The notes beneath the pieces are model-generated. The model was given only the letters and a program-made list of their open reading frames with translations. It did not search any database and was not told the DNA's origin. DNA of 47,443 nucleotides from positions 1-47,443 of the forward strand of contig CANRHV010000014.1 of assembly GCA_947630505.1 (NCBI GenBank), given 5' to 3'. This document shows, piece by piece, positions 26,753-33,661 of the stretch; within the stretch, counting starts at the first letter, position 1, and every line of letters starts with the position of its first letter. Source of the DNA: an uncultured Monoglobus sp. (GTDB taxonomy: Bacteria > Bacillota > Clostridia > Monoglobales > Monoglobaceae). The translations under genes and the position numbers were made by a program.

Positions 26753-27685
26753 ATGGATTTATTAAATTATAAATTTGTTTGTGATGACGCTCTTAAATTT
26801 TGCCGTTCAATGCAAGATGAAACTGTAAAATTAATTGTTACATCACCTCCTTATAATATTGGAAAAACATATGAAACAAAAACGAGTATTGATGAATATT
26901 TGAATAATATCACTCCTGTTTTAAGTGAATTAGTTAGAATATTACAATCAAATGGTAGTTTGTGTTGGCAAACAGGTAATTACGTTAATAATGGAGAGAT
27001 ATATCCGTTAGACATATTTTTTTATCCTATTTTCAAACAATTAGGATTAAAACTACGTAATAGAATTATTTGGCATTTTGGACATGGGTTACACTGCTCC
27101 AAACGTTTTAGCGGTAGATATGAAACGATACTGTGGTTTACAAAGACAGATGATTACACGTTTAATTTGGACGATGTGCGAATTCCTTCAAAATATCCTG
27201 GCAAACGTTATTTTAAAGGAGAAAAAAAGGGAAAATTAAGTGGAAATCCAAAAGGGAAAAATCCAGAAGATGTTTGGCAACTAACATTGGATAGACTATA
27301 TGATGACTGGGACGCTCAAATATGGGATATACCAAATGTCAAAGCGAACCATCCGGAAAAATTAGATCATCCTTGTCAATTCCCTGTTGAATTGGTTGAG
27401 CGATGTGTTTTGGCGCTAACAAATCCTATGGATATCGTTTATGATCCGTTTGCAGGTGTTGGGTCTTCATTAATAGCGGCATTAAAAAACGGGAGATGCG
27501 CATATGGTACAGAATTATTTCCCAAATATGTGGCGATAGGGCTAGAGCGTATAAAAAAATTGTCTAATGATACACTAATAACAAGACCAATCTATCAGAA
27601 AATATATACACCTAAAGCTACTGACAAAATCGCTCAACGTCCAAAAGAATGGGAGGAATTTAATGAAAGTCGCAAATTTGTATAA
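26753..27685 (+). CDS. type II DNA methyltransferase (beta class, probably N4-cytosine)
   Basis: This 310-residue S-adenosylmethionine-dependent methyltransferase has catalytic motif IV, TSPPY (30-34), N-terminal to the cofactor-binding motif I, DPFAGVGSS (231-239). That order defines the beta class. TSPPY is usual for N4-cytosine methylation, and M.BglII-type enzymes belong there; this assignment is inference. The start is the second of two close ATGs, with GTGGGG 8 nt upstream. Its last 23 bp overlap the endonuclease gene. Base composition and codon use are clearly more AT-rich than the flanking genes, which suggests recent transfer. It would protect the host DNA from the partner nuclease. 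Confidence 0.88.
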   Translation: MDLLNYKFVCDDALKFCRSMQDETVKLIVTSPPYNIGKTYETKTSIDEYLNNITPVLSELVRILQSNGSLCWQTGNYVNNGEIYPLDIFFYPIFKQLGLKLRNRIIWHFGHGLHCSKRFSGRYETILWFTKTDDYTFNLDDVRIPSKYPGKRYFKGEKKGKLSGNPKGKNPEDVWQLTLDRLYDDWDAQIWDIPNVKANHPEKLDHPCQFPVELVERCVLALTNPMDIVYDPFAGVGSSLIAALKNGRCAYGTELFPKYVAIGLERIKKLSNDTLITRPIYQKIYTPKATDKIAQRPKEWEEFNESRKFV

Positions 27686-28289
27686 TCATCTTAACGGTTA
27701 TGAATATATGATGGTTCATAGAAGAGCTCTTTGGGATGAAATAATTGGCGCAATTCAGAATATTGATGCAAACCAATATACTAAAATAAGTAACGCTAAG
27801 GCAACAAAGGGAGCTGTTAAGTATGATCAAAAGAAGTTAAATTCATGTTTTGAAAATATTTTATGTCCTCAAAATTGGCATAAATTAAAGACATATTATT
27901 ATGTAACGGAAGATATTAATATAGCACGTGAAATTGCAAACATACGCGACAAAGAAATTCAGAAGCAAATTATTCAAGATAATGGTTTAAATGCGTATAG
28001 AACAAATAATGAAGTTGATTTTGTTAAAGAACGAGTAGCACTTGAAGTACAGTTTGGAAAGTATTTTAGTGTTGCGTATGATTTACATGTTAAACACACT
28101 TTTTTCTATCTGCGTAACGATATTGATGTTGGCATAGAAATAATACCTACCAAAAAAATGCGTTTAAAAATGGATACGGGAGTTGCATGGTTTGAAAATG
28201 AGGTTGCAAATATTATCAGAGAAGGACGGTCAAATCCGTTAGTGCCGATTGTTTTAATTGGTATTGAGCCAGAACAGATTTTAATTTAG
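27663..28289 (+). CDS. BglII/BstYI-family type II restriction endonuclease
   Basis: This 208-residue protein matches the BglII/BstYI family (BglII 223 aa, BstYI 203 aa). The signature NEVDFVKERVALEVQFGKY carries Asp119, Glu128 and Gln130, with the same spacing as the BglII active site Asp84/Glu93/Gln95, an unusual triad in which Gln replaces the common Lys. Family enzymes cut AGATCT (BglII) or RGATCY (BstYI); the exact site here is not readable from the sequence. The start ATG has GGGAGG at good spacing and overlaps the methyltransferase gene by 23 bp, so translation is probably coupled, methylase first. Composition is AT-rich like its partner. A hairpin follows. Confidence 0.85.
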   Translation: MKVANLYNHLNGYEYMMVHRRALWDEIIGAIQNIDANQYTKISNAKATKGAVKYDQKKLNSCFENILCPQNWHKLKTYYYVTEDINIAREIANIRDKEIQKQIIQDNGLNAYRTNNEVDFVKERVALEVQFGKYFSVAYDLHVKHTFFYLRNDIDVGIEIIPTKKMRLKMDTGVAWFENEVANIIREGRSNPLVPIVLIGIEPEQILI

Positions 28290-28294
28290 ATAAA

Positions 28295-28322
28295 TAAGGA
28301 CAGAAAACTATTTCTGTCCTTA
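28295..28322. terminator. convergent hairpin after the restriction gene
   Basis: A perfect 12-bp stem (TAAGGACAGAAA / TTTCTGTCCTTA) with loop ACTA lies between the endonuclease and walJ ends. The downstream T content is limited, so it is a likely, not certain, bidirectional terminator. Confidence 0.65.
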
Positions 28323-28326
28323 TGCT

Positions 28327-29088
28327 TTACGTTGCAACGCTTAGGCGCAGGTCTCGGCCTACTTTTATTCCGGAGCGGGTCAGCGCGGCTTTTACGGTCT
28401 CGAAGGCGAGATCCGGATAGTTGTTTTCCTCGCTGAGATGGCCGAGGATTATATTCTCTGTTCCCATTTTTACCAGCAGCTCGGCGCCCCTGCCCGCGTC
28501 GTCGTTCGACAGATGGCCCAAGGCTCCGCGTATCCTCTGCTTGAGCGGGTAGGGATATCTTCCGACCTCCAGCATGCCGATGTCGTGGTTGGACTCCAGC
28601 AGCACCGTTTTGCAGCCCGCGATCGCGCGCATCACTTCCTCGGTGAGAGTGCCCATGTCGGTGGCCACCGCGCCCGCGTCCTTGCCGTCGTCGAATCTGT
28701 AGCCCACGGGGTATGCCGCGTCGTGCGGGATGCGGAAGGGCCTAATCCCTATGTCACCGATCGAGAAGGGCTCGGTGCCCTCAAAGATCTTTATATACTC
28801 GTTGTTAAGCTTGCCCAAATCGTTTGTCATGATAGCCGCCCAGGTGACCGAGTTGGCGTAGACCGGTATGCCGTACCGCCGCATCATAACGCCAATACCC
28901 TTTATGTGGTCGGAGTGCTCGTGGGTCACCACGATCCCGTCCAGTTCCTCGGGCGAGACACCGACGCGCGCCATCGCGGCGCATACCGCCTTGCCGCTGA
29001 TGCCGCAGTCGACCAGTATCTTTGTTTTGTCGGTATAAACCAGGCAGGAATTGCCTTTGCTTCCGCTTTTTAATGGGTGCAGCTTCAT
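28327..29088 (-). CDS. walJ: MBL-fold hydrolase, WalJ/YycJ type
   Basis: This 253-residue metallo-beta-lactamase-fold enzyme has the metal motif HEHSDH (56-61), the N-terminal LKSGSKGNSCLVYT typical of YycJ/WalJ, and a later ESNHDIGMLEVGRYP. WalJ homologues are exonuclease-like proteins, often near walRK, linked to cell-wall and DNA metabolism; no walRK is present here. It follows murA by 26 bp on the same strand, so the two are co-transcribed. The ATG is preceded by GGGAG 7 nt upstream. Confidence 0.85.
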   Translation of the reverse strand: MKLHPLKSGSKGNSCLVYTDKTKILVDCGISGKAVCAAMARVGVSPEELDGIVVTHEHSDHIKGIGVMMRRYGIPVYANSVTWAAIMTNDLGKLNNEYIKIFEGTEPFSIGDIGIRPFRIPHDAAYPVGYRFDDGKDAGAVATDMGTLTEEVMRAIAGCKTVLLESNHDIGMLEVGRYPYPLKQRIRGALGHLSNDDAGRGAELLVKMGTENIILGHLSEENNYPDLAFETVKAALTRSGIKVGRDLRLSVAT

Positions 29089-29114
29089 ATGTTATCTCCC
29101 GCGTTCTATGTATG

Positions 29115-30419
29115 TTATTTGTTTGCCGCCTTGAGGTAGTCGGGCATCGGATTCACCTTTCTGCGGGTGATCTGAGCGCCCAGAGCCCTGAGCTTTTTTT
29201 CAAGGTCCTCGTAGCCTCTGTCTATATATTTAAGGTTGTATATCTCTGTGACGCCGTCCGCCATAAGGCCGGCTATGACCATCGCGGCTCCGGCTCTCAG
29301 GTCCTTGGCGCATACCGGCGCGCCGGTGAGCTTGGTGCCGCCCTCGACCACGGCCACGTCGCTGCCCTCGACCGTTATCGCGGCGCCCATTCTGTTGAGC
29401 TCGCTGACGTATTTGAGACGGTTGTCCCAAACGTTTTCGGTCATTATGCTGGTGCCCTTCGCTTTTGTCAGAAGCACAAGCATCTGGGGCTGCAGGTCGG
29501 TGGGAAAGCCCGGATAGGGCTGGGTCTTGACGTTGCAGCGTCTGAGCTCGGGCCGTTTCACGTAAACGCGGATGGCCTCGTCGTCCTCCTCGAGGCCGAC
29601 TCCCATTTCCTCAAGCTTGGCGCTGAGCGATTCCATGTGCTTGGGAATGATGTTGCTCACGATCACATCGCCTCCGGTGGCGGCCGCCGCTATCATAAAG
29701 GTCCCGGCCTCGATCTGGTCGGGTATCACGCTGAAGGTCCCGCCGTGCAGCTCCTTCACGCCTCTGATCTTTATAACGTCGGTTCCCGCGCCGCGGATAT
29801 TTGCGCCCATCGAGTTGAGGAAGTTCGCCACGTCGACCACGTGCGGCTCCTTGGCCGCGCTGTCTATAACGGTCATGCCGTCGGCGAGGACCGCCGCCAG
29901 CATAACGTCAATGGTGGCGCCGACCGAGACAACGTCCATATAGACCGTGTCTCCGACCAGCTTGTCCGCCTTGATGTTAACGACTCCGTATTCTATATCG
30001 CTCTCGGCGCCCAGCGCCTTAAAGCCCTTTAAGTGCAGGTCTATCGGGCGCACGCCGAAATCGCAGCCTCCGGGGAGGTCCACGCTGGCTTTTTTCATTC
30101 TGCCTAAAAGAGCGCCCATGAAATACGAGGACGCGCGAATTTTGCGCACGGCCTCGCCGACCGCTCTGTGGCTCTTTATGCCCGAACAGTCCACCTCAAC
30201 AACGTCGTTGCCGACAAAGCCGGCCTCGCAGCCGAGGCTTTTTATTATTCCTATAAGGTCATATATATCGCTGACGCGGGGCACGTTCTCGATAACGCAC
30301 TTCCCGTTAACCAGAATGGACGCGACCAAAATAGCGACCGCGGAATTCTTCGCGCCGCTGATCTTTACCTCACCCGAAAGAGGCACGCCGCCCAATATGA
30401 CCATTTTTTCGTCGTTCAT
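29115..30419 (-). CDS. murA: UDP-N-acetylglucosamine 1-carboxyvinyltransferase
   Basis: MurA transfers enolpyruvate to UDP-GlcNAc, the first committed step of peptidoglycan synthesis. The 434-residue length is typical. Lys24-Asn25 lie in [10 protein letters not shown], and the catalytic, fosfomycin-sensitive Cys119 is in [16 protein letters not shown]. The C-terminal [14 protein letters not shown] and [20 protein letters not shown] are also characteristic. A GGGGGC site precedes the ATG, and a sigma-A promoter lies at 30477-30504. It forms an operon with walJ. Confidence 0.96.
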   Translation of the reverse strand: MNDEKMVILGGVPLSGEVKISGAKNSAVAILVASILVNGKCVIENVPRVSDIYDLIGIIKSLGCEAGFVGNDVVEVDCSGIKSHRAVGEAVRKIRASSYFMGALLGRMKKASVDLPGGCDFGVRPIDLHLKGFKALGAESDIEYGVVNIKADKLVGDTVYMDVVSVGATIDVMLAAVLADGMTVIDSAAKEPHVVDVANFLNSMGANIRGAGTDVIKIRGVKELHGGTFSVIPDQIEAGTFMIAAAATGGDVIVSNIIPKHMESLSAKLEEMGVGLEEDDEAIRVYVKRPELRRCNVKTQPYPGFPTDLQPQMLVLLTKAKGTSIMTENVWDNRLKYVSELNRMGAAITVEGSDVAVVEGGTKLTGAPVCAKDLRAGAAMVIAGLMADGVTEIYNLKYIDRGYEDLEKKLRALGAQITRRKVNPMPDYLKAANK

Positions 30420-30476
30420 TCAAAATGCCCCCAAACAATACGCATTTTTGGTTTTAGTCATATAATCTCAAGTATT

Positions 30477-30504
30477 ATTATAGCACAAAAAAAGGATTTG
30501 ACAA
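30477..30504 (-). promoter_or_regulatory. sigma-A promoter of murA-walJ
   Basis: Reading the minus strand: TTGTCA (30504-30499), a 16-bp spacer and TATAAT (30482-30477), about 58 bp upstream of murA. The remainder of the 30420-30787 gap is AT-rich. A weak TTCACC-17-TATAAT pair (30710-30738) may serve the amidase gene; I see nothing else there. Confidence 0.65.
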
Positions 30505-30787
30505 GATTATTTCTTATCTTTTAAAGAATTTGCCAAAACTTTTTATAAACCGCTATGATTTTAATACTGTTTTCACAAAAAACTCTCATTTGTATTTTGC
30601 CTTAATATATATTATAACACACATCTGTTACAAAACGATAACAGAATTATTAAAATACAAGTATTATGTAGAAATTTGGCGCTCGCGGCGTTTGCAAAAG
30701 TCCTTATTTTTCACCAAAATACCTCAAAATTATATAATATATTGAGGCGTGATACGCGTCTTAAACATTTTAGGAAAGGTGAAATAT

Positions 30788-31351
30788 ATGGCAGTTAAAA
30801 TATTTATCGACGCCGGACACGGCGGCCCGAACCCCGGAGCGGTGGGAAACGGCGTGATCGAGCAGGACGTCAATTTGTCGGTGGCGACGCAGCTGGCGGA
30901 CGATTTGCGGGCCATGGGCTACGATGTGCGTGAATACCGCACCACACCCGATGAGAACGTGATATCTCCCGTGGCGGCCGATCTGAGGAAGCGGGCCGCC
31001 GAGGCCAACGACTGGGGCGCCGACTACTTTATAAGCATACACACAAACAGCTCGACAAACCCCGCCGCGAACGGCATTGAAACATATGTTTACAGACTGA
31101 ACTCGACCTCGGCGCGGCTGGCGCGGTCGATCATGGACGCGGCCACCGCGGCTCTCGGCATAAAGGACAACGGCGTGCGGCAGGCCAATTTTTCGGTGCT
31201 GCGCAACACAAACATGCCCGCGGTGCTGGTGGAGCTCGGATATCTTTCAAACCCCACCGAGGCGCTGAATCTGAACAGCTCGGCGTGGCGCGCAAAGATC
31301 GCCGCCGCCATAGCCGAGGGGATAAATAATTTTATTATAAATTCAAGATAA
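30788..31351 (+). CDS. N-acetylmuramoyl-L-alanine amidase (Amidase_3)
   Basis: This 187-residue zinc amidase domain cuts the bond between muramic acid and the stem peptide. The zinc ligands His11 (DAGHGG), Glu25 (NGVIEQDVN) and His85 (SIHTNSS) and the catalytic Glu149 (VLVELGYLSNPTEA) are all visible. The start ATG has GGAAAGGTG upstream. No signal peptide or wall-binding module is present: the protein is a bare catalytic domain. Similar bare domains serve in sporulation (CwlD-like, though those are usually exported) or as phage endolysins, but no phage genes are adjacent. How it reaches the wall is unclear. Confidence 0.9.
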   Translation: MAVKIFIDAGHGGPNPGAVGNGVIEQDVNLSVATQLADDLRAMGYDVREYRTTPDENVISPVAADLRKRAAEANDWGADYFISIHTNSSTNPAANGIETYVYRLNSTSARLARSIMDAATAALGIKDNGVRQANFSVLRNTNMPAVLVELGYLSNPTEALNLNSSAWRAKIAAAIAEGINNFIINSR

Positions 31352-31365
31352 TAAAACGTATAAAA

Positions 31366-31462
31366 TGACACCTCATCCGACAGGCTGCGCCTGCCACCTT
31401 CCCCTCAAGGGGAAGGCAAAATCAGGCTTTCCCTTGAGGGGAAGCAGACTGATGAGGTGTCA
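31366..31462. repeat. 97-bp MITE/REP-like palindromic element
   Basis: Perfect 12-bp terminal inverted repeats (TGACACCTCATC / GATGAGGTGTCA) enclose nested hairpins: CAGGC-GCCTG, CCTTCCCC-GGGGAAGG, and a second copy pairing CTTCCCCTCAAGGG with CCCTTGAGGGGAAG. There is no coding capacity. I recall similar CCTCATC/CCTTCCCCTCAAGGGGAAGG elements as interspersed repeats in gut Firmicutes. It lies between the convergent amidase and glycosidase genes, where it could also end transcription. Confidence 0.8.
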
Positions 31463-31481
31463 TACATATATTATTCTGTTT

Positions 31482-32642
31482 TTAATCCCAGTAGAGCACG
31501 GCGTACTGCTTTCTGCCGTCCGACGAGAAGCGGACGCCGTTGTCAAGACCCAGAGCCGCGCTTCCGCCGCCGTCCAGAGCCAGGCCCGAGGCGCAGCCCA
31601 GACCCGAAAGCACCTGTCCGGCTCTCGCCAGCGTGGTCGACGAGCTGACGCAGAGAACTATCTTGTTCAGCTCTCTGTTGTAGCCCACATAGGTTCTGTT
31701 GGTGTATCGGTCGATATCAAATGTCCCGTAGAAGCCTTCCTCGGCCGCGGTGACCTCGGGCAGCACGCCCACGCCGCTGACCGCGAACATGACGTTTTTC
31801 TCGTCATAAATGTTTGAAACGCGCTTGATCTCGACCGAGCCGTCGTAGTGGACGATCAGGGTGGTGATCGGACTTCCGTGAGTTATCTCGTTTGATATAA
31901 CTCTGCCTTCGCTGACCAATATGCCGACCGAATAGGTGTCGCCGTCGCTTTCCCAGCCGAAAAACGTCGAGTTGCTGTAGTTCGGTCTGCCGCAGCTTTC
32001 TGCCGAGCGGTTCACGATCTCCTGAACGCGTATGCTCAGCGGGTCTATATACACCACGTGAGCGCCTCCGATATAGCCGTAGCTGTATTTCTCTTTGGCG
32101 TGGCTGACGATGTTGACGCTGTCGCGCGAGCTGTAGTCCACGCTGTACCAAAGCGAGCTCATCAGCGACTCAAGAGGCGCGTACAGCACGCCGCCGTAGT
32201 TTATCAGCGGCTGCTGCCAGTTGTCGGTGTAGGTGTTGTTTATCACAGCCAGATTGCTGCCGAGAGCGACCCTGACGGAGTATTCGCCTTTTATGATATA
32301 AGCCGTGTATTCCGCGGGGTCGTAATACACCTTGCACTCCATGAAGTCCTGAAGCGACGTCAGCGCCGTCATCAGCGTGCCGCCCGCGTAGATAAGCGGA
32401 CTGCTCAGCTGTTTTTCATAGCCGTTTATGTAAATCTTGCCGGAGCCCTCGGTTATCTCAAGACCCGCGCTGCCGACAGTGTCGCCGCTCACGGTTCCCA
32501 GCTCCGCGTTTGAAAACATCGACACGTCGATTTGAAAATCATAGTCATATTCCGACTCAACGGCGTAAACACCTCCGAGCGCGCACGCCACTGCGAGCGA
32601 CACCGCCGCAGCGGCAGCCCGCCTCAACATATTTTTAAGCAT
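31482..32642 (-). CDS. secreted phosphodiester glycosidase-domain protein
   Basis: This 386-residue exported protein has a signal peptide (about 1-27, AAVSLAVACALGGVYA). An N-terminal half follows with two stretches like copper-amine-oxidase N-domain repeats (SSPLIYAGGTLMTALTSLQ and INYGGVLYAPLESLMSSL), a fold often used for wall binding. The C-terminal NAGPA/phosphodiester glycosidase domain has THGSPITTLIVHYDG and the signature GCASGLALDGGGSAALGLDNG. Relatives remove GlcNAc from phosphodiester-linked glycans; the target here may be a wall or capsule polymer. The ATG at 32642 has AGGAAG 11 nt upstream and is preferred over the longer frame. Confidence 0.82.
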   Translation of the reverse strand: MLKNMLRRAAAAAVSLAVACALGGVYAVESEYDYDFQIDVSMFSNAELGTVSGDTVGSAGLEITEGSGKIYINGYEKQLSSPLIYAGGTLMTALTSLQDFMECKVYYDPAEYTAYIIKGEYSVRVALGSNLAVINNTYTDNWQQPLINYGGVLYAPLESLMSSLWYSVDYSSRDSVNIVSHAKEKYSYGYIGGAHVVYIDPLSIRVQEIVNRSAESCGRPNYSNSTFFGWESDGDTYSVGILVSEGRVISNEITHGSPITTLIVHYDGSVEIKRVSNIYDEKNVMFAVSGVGVLPEVTAAEEGFYGTFDIDRYTNRTYVGYNRELNKIVLCVSSSTTLARAGQVLSGLGCASGLALDGGGSAALGLDNGVRFSSDGRKQYAVLYWD

Positions 32643-32784
32643 TATGTAAAATTCTTCCTTTCGCGTCCGCAACATCCTTATTTTGTATAAATGTTACAGT
32701 AATGTTACAGAAATGTTACAAGTTAAATTGTAACACATTTTTACACAAAAATCAAGGGCGGAGGCGAAATTTGTAGAAATTGCA

Positions 32785-33339
32785 TTATCCGGAATAAGAT
32801 GCCAGCAAAAGTGTGTTCAGATTGTCAATAAGTTCTTCCTTGCTCAGTTTCATGTCTCCGAGCAGCCATTTGCGGACTACCGAAATGCAGGCGCCGGCGT
32901 AGAATCTGGCCCAGAACTCGGGGCTCACCGGGATCTCCGCGCCGTTTTTTATGCGTTCGCTCACAACCTCCGCCAGCTTTTTCTCAAGCATACCCTGTAT
33001 CCGGTCCGAAACCGAATAAAGGCTGTTTCTTCTGAAAATCGACGCGTACACGTCCTTATTTTCGGACACGTAATTTATTATACCCTCGACCAGATCACGC
33101 GAATCCGCCGACAAGTCCGAGACTTTCAGCGGCAAATGATCGTCGATCGCGTGGATAAGCAGCTCGTCCTTGTCGCTGTAGTGCGAATAGAATGTGGCGC
33201 GGTGGACCATCGCCTCTTCGCAAATATCGCAGACCGTGATTTTTTCAAAAGGCTTTTTGCGGATCAGATCAAACAGCGCGTTGGAAAGCAGCTTCTTGGT
33301 GCGTCTGACTCTCAAGTCCTCTTTTTTTTGCTTTCCCAT
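32785..33339 (-). CDS. TetR-family transcriptional regulator
   Basis: This 184-residue regulator has an N-terminal HTH at about residues 10-57 (RRTKKLLSNALFDLIRKKPF, ITVCDICEEAMVHRATFYSHY) and a C-terminal helical ligand domain of the kind seen in TetR_C_7/DhaS-like proteins. The ATG has GGGAG 8 nt upstream; an in-frame GTG three codons earlier overlaps that site. It is divergent from the MMPL transporter operon with its promoter between them, so it probably represses that operon and itself. Its ligand is unknown. Confidence 0.88.
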   Translation of the reverse strand: MGKQKKEDLRVRRTKKLLSNALFDLIRKKPFEKITVCDICEEAMVHRATFYSHYSDKDELLIHAIDDHLPLKVSDLSADSRDLVEGIINYVSENKDVYASIFRRNSLYSVSDRIQGMLEKKLAEVVSERIKNGAEIPVSPEFWARFYAGACISVVRKWLLGDMKLSKEELIDNLNTLLLASYSG

Positions 33340-33449
33340 AATATACACTCCCTCTCATTGAATAAACGCCGCTCAAATATCGATACGGGTCCCCGCGCCG
33401 TTTGCCGCGCAATCGGCGATCCCTATTTGAGCATTGTCTACTTGATTTG

Positions 33450-33478
33450 ATTATACAATTTAACCGCACAAATGTCAA
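33450..33478 (-). promoter_or_regulatory. sigma-A promoter of the tetR gene
   Basis: On the minus strand: perfect TTGACA (33478-33473), a 17-bp spacer and perfect TATAAT (33455-33450). AAATGTCAA occurs here and again about 25 bp further right, a possible operator pair. Confidence 0.8.
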
Positions 33479-33579
33479 GTATCTTGTTGTAAATGTCAAA
33501 ATATTGTTATTGTATAAGCAAGTCCCGATGGATTTTATTACAAAAATACAGATAAACAACACATATGATATATTGTCGG

Positions 33580-33608
33580 TTGTAATAGGCAGAAAATAGT
33601 ATTATAAT
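33580..33608 (+). promoter_or_regulatory. promoter of the MMPL/GLUG operon
   Basis: TTGTAA at 33580-33585, a 17-bp spacer and TATAAT at 33603-33608. A 7-bp stem (GACGCCG / CGGCGTC, 33617-33639) starts just at the expected transcription start and may be an operator or a 5-prime leader hairpin. Confidence 0.6.
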
Positions 33609-33661
33609 ATTAAGTAGACGCCGTCAACTTGTCGGCGTCCGAATAATGAGAGGGTGATAAA

